From: Hyparrhenia diplandra
Lineage: Eukaryota; Streptophyta; Magnoliopsida; Poales; Poaceae
Reading direction: 5' to 3'
DNA: 64,000 nucleotides
NCBI GenBank assembly: GCA_015847255.1
Contig: JADLZK010008555.1
Coordinates: 62,001-126,000, forward strand
How positions within the stretch are numbered: the stretch's first letter is position 1; each line of letters starts with the position of its first letter. Shown here in pieces: positions 23,400-34,239 of this stretch. The position numbers were made by a program, and so were the translations under genes. The notes below the pieces were generated by a model. That model ran no database searches and had not been told where the DNA came from. It saw nothing but the letters and a program-made list of their open reading frames with translations.

Positions 23400-24060
23400 T
23401 TTGGTCTTGATGCGTTTGAAGAAGGGTAGCCCTTTTTCTCCAAGCTTAGATATGAATCTGTTTAGTATTTGCCATGCACCCTGTGAGCTTCTGGACGTCC
23501 TTGATGCTTCGGGGTTGTGTCATCTCGGTGATTGCCTTGATTTGCTTGGTGCTGGCCTCGATACCTCTGTTGCTGACCAAGAAACCCGAGTAGCTGTCGA
23601 AGGTACTCCAAAGACGCATTTTGTTGGGTTGACCTTCCATTTCCACTTGTTGAGATTCTTGAAGGTCTCTTCAGTCTTGAATCGAGTTTACGGTTCTGCG
23701 GTTTTTCACCACCACGTCGTCTCACGTATGCTTCGGCATTTTGCCAATCTGCTCTCCCAAACAAGTTACGTAGGCTCTTTGATACGTTGCTCGGCGTTCT
23801 TCAATCCGAAGGACATTGTTTTATAGCAGTAGGCACCGAAGGGGGTGATAAAGAGGTCTTGCTCGATCTTCTTTCTTGGTGCAATAACGGTGGTATCACG
23901 GTAGCGATCCAAGAGCGATAGTAGAGCTGATCCTTTGTAGAGTCCACTATTTGGTCGATCCTTGGTAGCCCGAAGGATCTTTTTGGGCGGTGCTTATTCA
24001 GTGCTGTGTAGTCCACACACATTCGCCCGATCGAGGTGTTCTTCTTACGGACGGAACGGG
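23400..24060 (-). pseudogene. Gypsy reverse transcriptase (frame-shifted)
   Basis: On the - strand MCVDYTALNKHRPK and FGLPRIDQIVDST (about 23930-24022) are RT motifs, followed by TPFGAYCYKTMSFGLKNA-like sequence (about 23800-23860). The catalytic YVDD box (about 23715-23735) is thrown out of frame by one base, reading YVRRRGG. 'Reverse transcriptase remnant' is therefore the safe label. Confidence 0.65.
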
Positions 24061-24492
24061 TTGGCTAGCCGGTCGGGATGTAGGATTTCTCGATGAATCT
24101 GCTGCGAGTAGTTTTGCAATCTCCTTTTGATGGCCTCCTTCTTTTACGGTGAGAACCTCCTTAGTCTTTGCTTGATGGGTTTGGATCCCATATTGATGTC
24201 AGTCCATTGCTCGGCCCGGCTCCTTGATACGCCCGGGCATGTCTGGCGGTTTCGGGCAAATATATCTTTGTGTTGCCTTAGGAATTTGGTGGCGCGAATT
24301 CCTATTTTGGAGATAGGTGGGCTGATGATCGCCGTCTTGGATGGATCGCCCGTCACGTAGGTCAATGTGCTTGACGTCGGCTTCTTACGGTGGAATCGAA
24401 TTGCTTGCTTCTTGGCGGTATCTCGAAGTTCTTCGGATCCGTCTCTTGTGCCATCTGGTTGAGTTCTTTTTTCTCCAAGAGTTCTCTTTGTC

Positions 24493-25368
24493 TTATTTGC
24501 GATTTCCACGGCATGCGTCACACTCGAAGGCTTTCTTGAGGTCTCCTTTGATAGAAAGAACCCCAAAAGGTGCCGGCATCTTTAGCAGAAGATACGGGTA
24601 GTGTGGAATAGCCATGAATTTTGCAATGGCAGGTCTCCCCATGATGGCGTGGTATGGTGACTCGAGATCTGCTACTTCAAACTTGATGTACTCTGTCCGG
24701 TAATTTGATGGAGATCCAAATGTAACTGGCAAGGTGACTTGTCCAACTGGTATGGCTGCTCGTCCGGGTACTATTCCATAGAAAGGAGTGCTTGAAGGAG
24801 CGATCAGTCCGGAGAGGTCTAGTCCCATCTTGTCCAGTGTTTCTGAAAATATGATGTTCAATCCTGCTCCTCCGTCGATCAGTACTTTGGTAACAGTCAC
24901 TCCGGCTATCGTAGGTTCCAGTACCAAAGGATACAGGCCGGCGTTGCCCACACTTGTCCATTGATCCTCCACGGTGGCCGAGATCGGGTATTGGGACCAA
25001 TTGAGGTAGCGCGGTATTGCGGGTTCTGCTGCCATGATTGATCGGAGTGCTAGCTTGTCTTGTCTCTTGCTCTTTGAACCGGGTACTCTAGAGAATATGA
25101 TGTTCAAGGATCTCGTTGCTTTCTGGAAATCCCCTGTCTTTGGTTCTTCACCGGCTTCTTCTCTGTTTTCTTGATTGTCTCCCTTTTGAGCAGAGTTGTT
25201 TCCTCCCTTGTACTTCTCCTGGAATGTTGTACAGTTTTCGAGCGTGTGCGGAGCTCCAGGGTGGTAGATGCAGGGTAGGTCTTCTAGCTTGATATTGCTT
25301 CTGTTCCTGTCGCCATTGTTGTTGTTGTTGAACCTTTGCTTGTAGGGTTTCTTTGACTTCTCCGCCAT
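24493..25368 (-). pseudogene. Gypsy gag C-terminus and aspartic protease
   Basis: An open frame of 291 codons. Near its start CIYHPGAPHTLENC is a Cys/His knuckle-like motif. The protease region has VLIDGGAGLNIIF (about 24870), which carries the D-G-G variant of the catalytic triad found in this lineage, and ends with YHAIMGRPAIAKF. The frame is separate from gag and from reverse transcriptase. This part alone is uninterrupted. Confidence 0.65.
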
Positions 25369-26321
25369 TGCGACAGTATTGTCTGGTCCTCGCTTCTTTT
25401 CTTTGTTGAGAGTTGTTCGATCCTTCTTTGGGCCTTCGAGTTCTTTCTTTTGAAAGCGGTCTCGGGTTCTTTCTTCAGCTCGATCATCTTCTCAATAGTA
25501 AGCTTGAACTGCTTTCGTTTGTCCTCGGGTTGTCTTTGTAGAAATCCGAGAAGCGCCATCTTAAGAAAATCCCGTTCGAAGGTGTCTATCACTTCTCTCT
25601 CGGTGATGTCATGTACTTGGGATCTCATCTCCCCAAATCTTGGTAGTAATCTCTCGGGGATTCTCTCGGCTTCGCTTGAGGCTTTTGAACTCGGCTGAGT
25701 AATAGGATGGGTGATGATTCCTGCGAAGTTGCTACAGAATACTCTCTGTAAGTCTTCCCAGTATCTGATTGAGCCCTCTTCGATCTTGTCGAACCATTGG
25801 AGCGGTAGAGCCTCTAGGGCCATGGGAAAGAAGACGGCTTTTGCGTCATCATCTCCTCCAGCCAGCTCAATGGATTGTGAGTAGACTCTGAGCCATTGTC
25901 TGGGCTCTGTTTTCCCATCGTATTTTGAGTGGTTTGAAGGCTTGAACTTTGGGGGTAGCTTGACTTCTTGCAATCTTTCTGCGAAGCAGGGAAACCTGTC
26001 GTAGCTTCCCGTTGTTCTTTCTTCAAGTCTTCCTGAGGTTCTTTCTCCTCTTGGATGAGTTCCAGTCGGTCGATATGTTGATTCTGCGACTTCTTCTCGT
26101 CGGCTTGGTCTTGAAGCAGGGCTTTCCCTCGGGGGTCTCTGGTGCTTGTCTACCATCCCTCGGGGTGGCACAGGTGTTGGAGCCTTGCGGCCTTCCCAAT
26201 CTTTCGAGGCGTTGGACCGACTTCTTGGAGCACGAGAGCTGTTCGCCTTTATTTGCGACGTCACGGGATCTCTTTCGGATAGCCTTACGCAATGCCTCCT
26301 TGATGAGCCTTTCCTCGTCAT
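25284..26321 (-). pseudogene. Gypsy gag (capsid) region
   Basis: A 345-codon open frame on the - strand. A basic N-terminal third is followed by the retrotransposon gag domain: PPKFKPSNHSKYDGKTEPRQ, then a YSQSIELAGGDDDAKAVFFP and ALPLQWFDKI stretch (about 25780-25960). It forms the particle in which reverse transcription occurs. It overlaps the protease frame by about 85 bp in another phase. A frameshift after about codon 210 is likely, because the family sequence continues partly in other frames. Confidence 0.65.
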
Positions 26322-27399
26322 TTAGGTGCATTGCAGTCTTGGCGGTCAATCAACCCCTTGTAGCCTTTCTCGAGTTGCTTCGTTGATCGTCTTCAGCTTC
26401 TCTTTCGGACTTTAGCCTTTCGTAGTCATGTAGATCGGCTTGATATTTGTTCGGGGGCTTGCATGCGTGAGTTTGCCCCTGATTCGGCGTCCTCCCTTGA
26501 GCTTGTTCCTTTTAGCCTTTCTTGGCGTTGGTGTTCTCCTTCGTCTTCTAGGTTCTTTTCGTCCGCCGAGATGTTGGATAGGCCTTCGTTAGTGGACCTG
26601 ATGTCGGGGCTTACGGGCCGGGTAAGTGAGGTGCGAGCCGCGGCCACCATAAAGATTTCCTTAGCGGTAGTAGCTTTGGGTCGCCACTCCTTCCGTCGGG
26701 GGTAGGTTCTGGGATGTTGACCCTCCCTGGTCGTCCCGTTGCTTGATGTCGGCTTTGTTGAGGGTTCTTGGCGGTGGATGATGCACTCCTCGGGGTTCTT
26801 GTCAATATGAGCCCTCTTTGCACGCCCTCTAAAGGGATCTCAATCTTCTCTTGAGTTGTCTTGGCGCTCCTTGAATCGCGTATCTTTGCGTTGCGTAATC
26901 TCGTAGGAAGCTGAAAGGTAATCACGACTGGTGTCCGGGGTTATATCAAATTCGCCTTCTTTCTCCGAGTTGGAGTAGTGTTGGTGAAAAAAAGTTTCGA
27001 GTTGGAGTAGCTTCCCTTATCTAAACCGGAGTTGGTGTAGCTTCCATTGTCCAAGTCGGGTTGGGTTGTACGCCGAGTTGCCTTCGGAATCCGCGCTTGA
27101 GTCTGGTTGTCCACCTTCCCGAGTTGGTTTCGGGTTTGGGTCCTTCGTGTTGGTTTCCGAGCGGGTTTGAGTTTGTTCTCCGTCTTTGAGGCGGCTACGG
27201 CAATTGTCGATTCTTTGGAGCTTCTCGGCGAGTTTCGTTTGTCGGTTTTGGAATCCTCGAAGATGTAGCCGAGTCTTGCCGTCGTCGTCGATCTCGCAAG
27301 CCCATGATCCGAAGATGATCGTCCTTCGCCGATGTACCCATGATGTCGTGGTCCGGCGGGACTCGTGCTGAAATTCGGCGAGCCCTACGGCGCGCCCGG
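26322..27399 (-). other. Gypsy 5' leader
   Basis: Region between the 5' LTR and gag. Next to the LTR the - strand reads CCGGGCGCGCCGTAGGG, like the TGGCGCGCC-type primer-binding sites of plant gypsy elements but with an altered first base. The near repeats 'gagttggagtagcttcc' and 'ggagttggtgtagcttcc' occur at 26995-27045. No independent gene is recognised. Confidence 0.4.
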
Positions 27400-27932
27400 T
27401 ATCGATGTTTTAAGACCGAGAGCACGCCGCGGGGTGAACGGGCAGTTTGTTCGAACCTCGGCGAACTGGAGCCCGGCGGTTTGTTGCGGTGACATGGAGA
27501 GCGGGGTTTTTATACTGGTTCGGGCCCTCGATCAGGATCAGTAAAGACCTTACGTCTAGTCGGCATGAGCCTGTTTTTGATTGATGGGGTTAGTAGGAAT
27601 CGGCTGTGAAGCTTACTGCGCAGTGTCATTGGCCAAGCTTGTGTCTGTATGTTCGTTCGCTCTCCTCTATGAGGTGTTCCTTGGCCGCCTTTTATAGTCC
27701 AAGGGGCCAAGGAACTTCGCTACGATCCTAGTCGGATCTGAGAGAGGGTTGTCCGTAGAGGAACCGAACACCGAACTCTAAACAAGGTAATCGACTAGTG
27801 TTCTGTCCTAGTTACAAACGAAGTCACCGTAGCTATGCTTCTATTGCCTACGGGAGTTGTTTGTGGCATGAGGCTAGGGATAGAACCCTCGCGAACAACT
27901 CGATAGAGTTCTTTGGTGATCCTGTATCCACA
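27400..27932 (-). repeat. Gypsy 5' LTR
   Basis: 533 bp and co-linear with 16672-17213. Its outer end is TGTGGATAC (- strand). Its inner end reads ...ATCGATA where the partner LTR has ...ATCGACA, so the canonical CA is mutated here. Confidence 0.85.
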
Positions 27933-28161
27933 ATATGCCAAGAATATTAGAGGGCAAACTTGTAATCTTATGTTTTTGGCAGTTGTGAAACTATAAATAG
28001 GGAGGAGTCCTCCCCCATTCGGGAGGTTGGTGAATTCCATTTATGGGGCAATTATTATTCCTCCTAGTTCTTTTAGCGTGTCACCCCTCACGGTCTCCCC
28101 TCGGGGCACCGCTTTGGCGGAGGCTCCATACCGTGTTGAGAACCCCAAGCTCAACATGTTC

Positions 28162-28790
28162 GATGGAACCTTAGTAAGAATGGCTTGTTCATAGTCCACA
28201 TGTTTATAAAACTTTGATCCAACAATGCGTTCTCATTTGAGAAAAGTCTTCCATGAAACTAGAAATACCGCAAAAAAACAACATTTTCTTGTGGTACATG
28301 AAAAAAAGGGTAGCACTCACGGAAGATAATTTAGCAAAGAGAAAAGTACCAAAAAGGACTATTGTCTTTGTAGTTCAGTTGAACTAATACAACATTTATT
28401 TTTAAGCTGTCACTTTGCAAGATTTGTTAGAAATACGAGCATATTAATTACTTTTGGAATTGAATCACTTACTAGCTCTGCTAATTTGTTTGCCCCATGG
28501 ACTATGCCCTAGACTCAACAACCAAATTTTTGCAAGGAGTGGCCACACTTTTGTTGGGCAATTTGGTTGAATAGAATTTATATGGTATTTAACATGGATA
28601 TTTCTAGCACTTTGATATAGGTAATTTTCAGGGTGATGTATTGGATCCAAAAGTTCTCCATGCTGCATAAGGGAGTTGGATTGGGCTAAGCTGAGAGTCA
28701 TTAATTTATAGAGGAGTTTATGAAGTTTGGTTAGAGGTCGAGCAATCATATTGTGGTGTGCAAAGCCTTATGGCTATTCTTGACTATCAA
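28162..28790 (+). mobile_element. L1-like LINE remnant, part 3 (C-terminal tail)
   Basis: This continues the L1 C-terminal region after the solo LTR target duplication. Peptides such as FLWYMKKRVALTEDNLAKRKV, in decayed frames with stops, resemble the zinc-binding region after L1 reverse transcriptase. The part from about 28535 is duplicated at 31813-32260. Confidence 0.55.
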
Positions 28791-28976
28791 CTATTACCAT
28801 CTGCAGTTAGTAGAGGCTACACTTTTTGTTTTGTTATATAAGAAATGACATACAACGGCACATGCAAGGACAATTAGCTAGCACATTTTTTGTGAGGTGA
28901 AATAAAAACAAAATAACAACCATGAGGAAAAGTAGCATATATTGTAGCTAGAGATATACATTTTGATTGACATAAA
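28535..28976. repeat. Local duplication, copy A (LINE tail side)
   Basis: This matches 31813-31840 plus 32099-32392, for example 'ctagcactttgatataggta', 'gtgatgtattggatccaaaag' and 'gtgaggtgaaataaaaacaaa'. Copy B is interrupted by a CACTA end and a MITE. The homology shows both were made from one segment. Confidence 0.65.
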
Positions 28977-29380
28977 TCATGCAACAGCTCCATCAACAAT
29001 GCCTAATGATTGTGAGTTCTCGGTATCCTTCTTTTTCTGATGTATATACTCCCTCCATTCTTAGTTGTAAGATGATGTACAATTTTCTAGTTACATATCT
29101 AGAAATTTGGATTTTACTTAAGCATGTATGTTAAGAAGTTAATTACATGACAAATACTACCCTCCAAACTATAAATAAGCATGACATTTGAAAAAGCATA
29201 ACCGTAGACTGACTATATATTATAAGTTTCATAATTTTTTTATGTAAAACTTTCATTTTGGTAGTTTCTCCTTCGATGTCATTTGAAAAAATTTAAATTT
29301 CAAATTTTAAAGATTCAAACATAGTTTTCATTGATAAGATTATTTCAAATCAAAATGTTATTCAATACATAGTTTCATAA
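28977..29380 (+). pseudogene. Fragment of RLK exon 3 end and intron (copy A)
   Basis: The segment begins with the last ~35 bp of malectin exon 3 (gcaacagctccatcaacaatg) and its GT donor. It continues into intron sequence matching 33905-34300. It cannot be expressed as a gene. It is a relic of a fourth partial RLK copy or of the local duplication that also carried the LINE tail. Confidence 0.65.
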
Positions 29381-30181
29381 TGTTGGAGTGGCCCCAAAGC
29401 GTGCCACCCCGACAAGACAACCAAGAACCCGAATGCGAAAGTAGAAACTGGGCTTGTATTAGTTGTTATCCATCGTCCTTACAATGCCCCCAAGGGGGAC
29501 TATTTATACACATCCGTATAACTTTACATGACCCAAATACCCCTCAACAACCCTGATGCCGCCGGATATTCCGCGCCTCGCGGGGTACTTTGGTCTTTTC
29601 GATCTAGGCACCCAACTACTCCAAGGGACCACTTAGGCTTCTCCTTCGGCCGAGCCGCGCCGAACTTCGACCCTTCTCGGCCATGGTGTCGACGAATCCT
29701 TTGCGCAAGGACAACATACAGCAAGACAACGCAAAGCGAGAATCTGTCCTCTAACCTCGAATCCGGCCCCCTCGGTCCGTAGGAGCGAGGAGGCGAATTT
29801 CGGCACTTCACCACCTCAACTTGCCGCGAGAGGCGGACAGTCCCGTAGCCGAAACCTGGGGGTTGGTTGCCCGGTGACGAAAACAGATCCTTTTCGCCTT
29901 CTATCCCCGGAAGGCCTCAACTTTTCCCAACCTGGAGGTATTTAACCCGAATCCCATCCTTCGGTCGCCATCATGCCGAGTATCATCCGAGACTTTGCGC
30001 AGGAGTAAGCCCTCGGGGTTTCCCGACCCGAGCTAGCAATCATCGGGCACGCCGACCGAAGGCGCATGTTTGGTTGGCTTCCCAGCGAGAACCCGTCCGC
30101 CGACCGAGGCGCACCGAGGATCGCGCTCCTGGTTTCGCGCACGCCCGGACTATGGGGTGACGGGGCTCACACCCCCCAACA
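29381..30181 (-). mobile_element. 801-bp solo LTR
   Basis: Starts TGTTGG and ends CCAACA, perfect 6-bp inverted ends. Flanks are CATAA (29376-29380) and CGTAA (30182-30186), a 5-bp target duplication with one mismatch. The paralogous copy at 34300-34310 reads 'tttcataactttccaaaatcc' without the insertion, which proves the borders. On the - strand a TATA box (tgtataaatag, 29508-29518) sits in the expected place. No internal region remains. Confidence 0.85.
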
Positions 30182-30186
30182 CGTAA

Positions 30187-30390
30187 CTTTCCAAAATCCA
30201 CAAAATTTATTTTGGTATAAGGTTTGAACTTCTGAGTTGTCGATCTCATCGAGTACTACAACTTCGGATAGTTTGTCTTGATCGGACATCACATGAGGAA
30301 TTTGTGAAGTTTTATTGCAAACCGGTTTAAGCCATGAAACCGACAATGATAATATCGATTAATACGTTCTTAGCTAATACAGATATTATA
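30187..30390. repeat. Duplicated intron/CACTA fragment, copy A right part
   Basis: Matches 34308-34500 ('aactttccaaaatccac', 'ttttattgcaaaccggtttaagcc', 'ttcttagctaa'). It continues the duplication interrupted by the solo LTR. Confidence 0.6.
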
Positions 30391-30439
30391 GGTTTTGAAT
30401 CAATGTACACAAATCATAGAACAAGTAAAAGGCTCGGAT

Positions 30440-31812
30440 TTCTGGTTTTCTTTCATTTTTAGGCGGACAAGTACAAAGATGCACCACCAAATGGGCTTGA
30501 CTTGTTTAAAGAGCTCCACTGTAGCAAGAAAAAAGAAACCTTCACTCCTACTGCACAATCTGCTATTGCAAGTAAATTGTCAATTACTTCACTAACAAAT
30601 GCTACATTCAATTCGATATGCATTCAACTATTTAGCTTTAACATGTTGCTTTGCACTGCTAGGCTGAAATGAAGATGAAGATTGCTACATTTGTTGAGGA
30701 TGTCAATGATACTGTTTTTGAAGTTCTTGCTGAGAAAACAAAGAAGAACAAATTTCTTGTGAATGTGGGGATCTAGAGATTACCCGGTGATTCAAGTGTT
30801 GGAACTCGCCATGAGCTGCAAGAAGCACTGGTGTCGGAGAAGCAAACCTTACTATATCTTAGGGACCTAGTGCACATTCAGCGCCAATAGCTGGATGAGA
30901 TGGTGAAGAAAATGCATACAATAAAAGAAGAAAGGAAGAAGGATGATGAGGAGTCGAAGGTGAGGCAAGCTGAGACTGGTACTCTACTTGAGTCAGGCAA
31001 CAAGGTAATGTTGTGAGGCGTGGTTGCTTCTTTTGATAGGTTGCATTCTTTAGAACTTGTGAGGTCAGCCTGTGGTGGTGGTTTGGTGGACTTGAACTGG
31101 TTTAGGCTGCTTATAATTACGGGTTGATGTTGTGACTTTGAGTAAACATTAAGCATTTTGTGGTGATGCTTTTGTGGTGTAATGTCAAATTCTGTGGTGA
31201 CCAGGATTCTGTGATGTAATATTATTGGATCTATGATTGAATTTAAATCTATGGTTGAATTTAAATATGTGGTGATGCTTCTGTTATTGGGCTTCTGATA
31301 TTTAGCTAGGCCGACCCAATATGTTGAGGAATTGGGCTGAGCCAAATTCAAAAAAGAGGGTGGAACACAATATAAAAAATAGGCCTGACAAAATCTGGAA
31401 CAAAAATGGGTCGTCCAGTAAAAATTTTCGGCCCAGCCCATCCAATTTCTTGGTACCGTAAATAAAAAAAAAAAAAAACAAGGTGTAGCCACGTCAGCAA
31501 GCTGATGTGTCGGTTTCAGCCACATCAGATTCCACCTCACCATGCTGAGATGGCAGTGCTGACATGGAACATGTCCATGACGTCCACTTTCGTCACTGAT
31601 CACGGTTGTAAACCATACGCACAATAATTAATCCTTGATAAAGACAAATCGATCAATGATCTAGCGCATCTATGATGGAATTTTTGAGCAAAGAATAATT
31701 ATAACAAGGATTCTATGATGAATTTTAGGGCCCTCACAGATAAGTAGTTGTAACAGTTTTTAGGGCGTCTATGACCAATTGATGTCATGTATCAACGCAA
31801 TCCTAGTAGTGA
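30440..31812 (+). mobile_element. CACTA 3' half with TnpA-like remnant
   Basis: Frames at about 30465-31010 encode YKDAPPNGLDLFKELHCSKK, then FVEDVNDTVFEVLAEKTKKN and a Glu/Arg-rich coiled segment ending VRQAETGTLLESG. This pattern is the C-terminal part of plant En/Spm TnpA-type proteins (DNA-binding transposition protein). Stops occur after NVGI and at HIQRQ. The right border CCTAGTAGTG at 31803-31812 matches a CACTACTAGG terminus. No left end is present. Confidence 0.6.
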
Positions 31813-31840
31813 GTGGCCGCACTTTGTTGGGCAATCCTGA

Positions 31841-32098
31841 TTTCAGATCACATTAGGGGTGGCTGATATATAACCGCCCCCTGATGTGAGGATACATTAG
31901 GGGTGGCTCAAATATAACCGCCCCTAATGAGTCAGGTCACATTAGGGGCGGCTCGTAACATGAGCCGCCCCTAATGTGCTAACAGTAGAGGCGGTTTGCT
32001 TCTACCCTGGATTTTCGCATACATTAGGGGGCGGCTCAAATTTTGAACCGCCCCTAATGTTCAGGTCGGCGCTCTCTTAGTTCGTTTTTTGTAGTAGT
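31841..32098. mobile_element. CACTA right end with GGGGCGGCTC subterminal repeats
   Basis: The border is TTTTTTGTAGTAGTG, the inverse of a CACTACTACAAAA terminus, ending at 32098. Inside are at least six copies of 'cattaggggcggctc' or its inverse 'gagccgcccctaatg' in alternating orientation, typical TnpA-binding-site-like subterminal repeats. The left side starts abruptly at the point of homology with copy A, so the left terminus is missing. Confidence 0.65.
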
Positions 32099-32394
32099 GA
32101 CATGACTAATTCTAGCACTTTGATATAGGTAGTTTTCAGGGCGATGTACTGGATCCAAAAGTTATCCATGCTGCGCATAAGAAGTAGGATTGACCTCTTT
32201 TCAAATGGGCTATGAATGCTTTGTATTCTCGACTATCCGCTATGTACAGTTGGTAGAGGCTAAACTTTTGTTCCGTTATATGAAAAATGACATACGGCAG
32301 CAGATGTAAGGACAAGATTAGTTAGCACATTTTTTTTGTGAGGTGAAATAAAAACAAAATAACAAACCACGAGGAAAAATAGTACTCCCTCCGG

Positions 32395-32642
32395 GATGGT
32401 ATTAGAAGTCGTTTAGGACAACGACACAGTCTTCAAAACACAACTTTGACATCTTATTATTATAAAAATATTTATGAAGATGTGATATATGTATACTTTT
32501 ATTAAAGTATTTTTTAAGACAAATCTACTCATATAATTTTTACATATATAAACTCAACAGCTTAAAAGTTATTGATGATTTATATCCCGATGTTTGACCC
32601 AAACCTTTTCCAAAACGACTTCTAATATTAAACCGGAGGGAG
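32395..32642. mobile_element. Stowaway-type MITE (248 bp)
   Basis: Ends CTCCCTCCGG and CCGGAGGGAG are inverted repeats and are flanked by TA/TA (32393-32394, 32643-32644), the Tc1/mariner target duplication. The inner arms (agaagtcgtttagg / aaaacgacttct) continue the inverted repeat. It is absent from duplication copy A near 28950. Confidence 0.85.
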
Positions 32643-32726
32643 TATATACTGTAGCACATTAAGCATAAAAGTTTCCTCTTTCCAAGCTAAGGTAAAGAAC
32701 ACCCTTGTGAAAAGGTCTCTTGTGGT

Positions 32727-33938
32727 CGACATTCGCCTGGGCTCCGTACCGTGGGACACCGTCACCGTGGGACTTGCCGACGACACAGCCACCACCAAGG
32801 AGGCGGTGTTCGTGGCGTGGGCGGGTGGGCGCCGGTGTGCCTTGTCAACACCGGCCGCGGCACGCCGTTCGTGTCGGTGGTGGAGCTCAGGAAGCTCGGC
32901 AACGGGCTCTACCCGCCCGTCTCCAGTAACCAGTCCATGTCAATGTACGACCGCCGAATGATGGGGACAGACGCTCCGGTGACTAGGTATGGAAATGGAA
33001 ATTGTTCTTCTGATCGTCCTTCATGTCCACGGGCGCAATGCAAATTGGCCGAGAGTAGGTTAATATTTGTTTGACCTAGTGCCATGATTCTATGCAAAAT
33101 GGGCCAGCTGTCCGGTCCCGCTGACTTTTTTTCTTAAAAAAAAAAACACTGGCCGACAGCAAGGTGATTTGTTTGAACTAATGACCCAACGCCAAGTCCA
33201 GAAGCTACTCATCTACGTTTACAATTTGATTGCACACCCTCCGTGACAAGTTGTTATATGTGATCAATGTCATTGTTGATCTCTTTTTATATTTGATTAA
33301 CTACTCCATCCGCCCTAAAATATATACAAGATAATGATGCATTTAAAATTTGTGTCAAAATATAGCTAATACATGTCTATTTTTGTTACAGAACTAGTAA
33401 TTAACTTTGAAGAGTCTGAACATACATTTACTCTTTCCTATTGTTCTTTATAAGGCATCCGATTGATTGGCACGATCGACTCTGGTACGGGACGAGCGGC
33501 CCAGAGTGGAGGAACATGTCGACGGAGCTTGACATAGGGCCAGACCCCAGCTTTGACGTGCCCTCGCCCATTCTCCAGACGGCCGTAGAACCGGCCGGCA
33601 ACGACAGCACGACGCTCACCGTCATTGCAGGGAAAGATTACAGAAATCCGTACCAGTTCATGGCCTTTCTGCACTTCGCGGAGTTTAACGACACCCAAGC
33701 CCGGAATTTGATATATATGTGAACGACAAGCCTATGATCTCGAACCCGTATAGCCCACTATATCGCGCAGGTTTATGTGTGCACAGCACTGAGTGGTATA
33801 GTGCTTCCGAGGGCAGTCACAACATTACTCTTGTCGGCACTGAAGACTCCGTAGGTCCCCCGATGCTCAATGCCCTTGAGATATACACTTTGATCGACAT
33901 GGAGGATGCAACAGCTCCATCAACAATGCCTAATGATT
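32727..33938 (+). pseudogene. Copy 2 malectin exons (partial)
   Basis: 32727-32986 resumes the malectin domain at the SVPWDTVTVGL strand and preserves CLVNTGRGTPF only in a shifted frame. 33455-33938 encodes HDRLWYGTSGPEWRNMSTEL and LNALEIYTLIDMEDA. A 1-base loss near 33710 breaks the strand that reads AREFHIYVND in copy 1. Confidence 0.8.
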
Positions 33939-34239
33939 GTGAGTTCTCGGTACCCTTCTTTCTGATGTATATACTCCCAGCTGTAGAATTTTCAAGTTAC
34001 ATATCTAGAAATTTGGATTTTACTTAAGCGTGTATGTTAAGAAATTACATGACAAATACTACCCTCCAAACTATAACATTTGAAAAAGCGTAACCATAGA
34101 GTCTTGACTATTATAAAGAATCTTATTATTCGTCTATTATTCGTCTACGTGAATGTAAACTATAATTTTTTTGGATCTAAAACTTTTATTTTGGTAGTTT
34201 CTCCATCCGAGATCATTTACAAAATTTAAATTTCAAATT

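Larger units (their letters stand above)
16672..27932 (-). mobile_element. Full-length Tat-lineage Ty3/gypsy retrotransposon
   Basis: The element is 11.26 kb with LTRs at 16672-17213 and 27400-27932 and a perfect 5-bp target duplication ATATG (16667-16671 and 27933-27937). Coding order on the - strand is gag, protease, reverse transcriptase, RNase H, a second RNase H-like block, integrase, then about 4 kb of repetitive non-coding DNA before the 3' LTR. A second RNase H and a long 3' spacer are features of the Tat lineage. Many 1-base indels break the reading frames, so it cannot encode its own proteins as read. It sits inside the outer solo LTR, so it is the younger insertion. Confidence 0.85.
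16238..28156 (+). mobile_element. Outer solo LTR, split by the gypsy element
   Basis: The LTR starts TGTTGGGAC at 16238 and ends CTCAACA at 28156. It is flanked by the perfect 5-bp duplication TGTTC (16233-16237 and 28157-28161). Its two halves, 16238-16671 and 27938-28156, total about 650 bp once the inner element and its duplication are removed. A TATA-like 'actataaataggg' lies near 27995. No internal coding region of its own is present, so it is a solo LTR left by recombination. It lies inside the L1 remnant. Confidence 0.8.

Noticed and set aside
29524..30249. Frames at 29.5-30.2 kb as genes
   Set aside because: They lie inside the solo LTR, with overlapping frames in both strands and no domain.
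31841..32098. Alternating inverted repeats considered as CRISPR-like or integron-like
   Set aside because: They end at a CACTA terminus and match subterminal repeat behaviour; the genome is eukaryotic.
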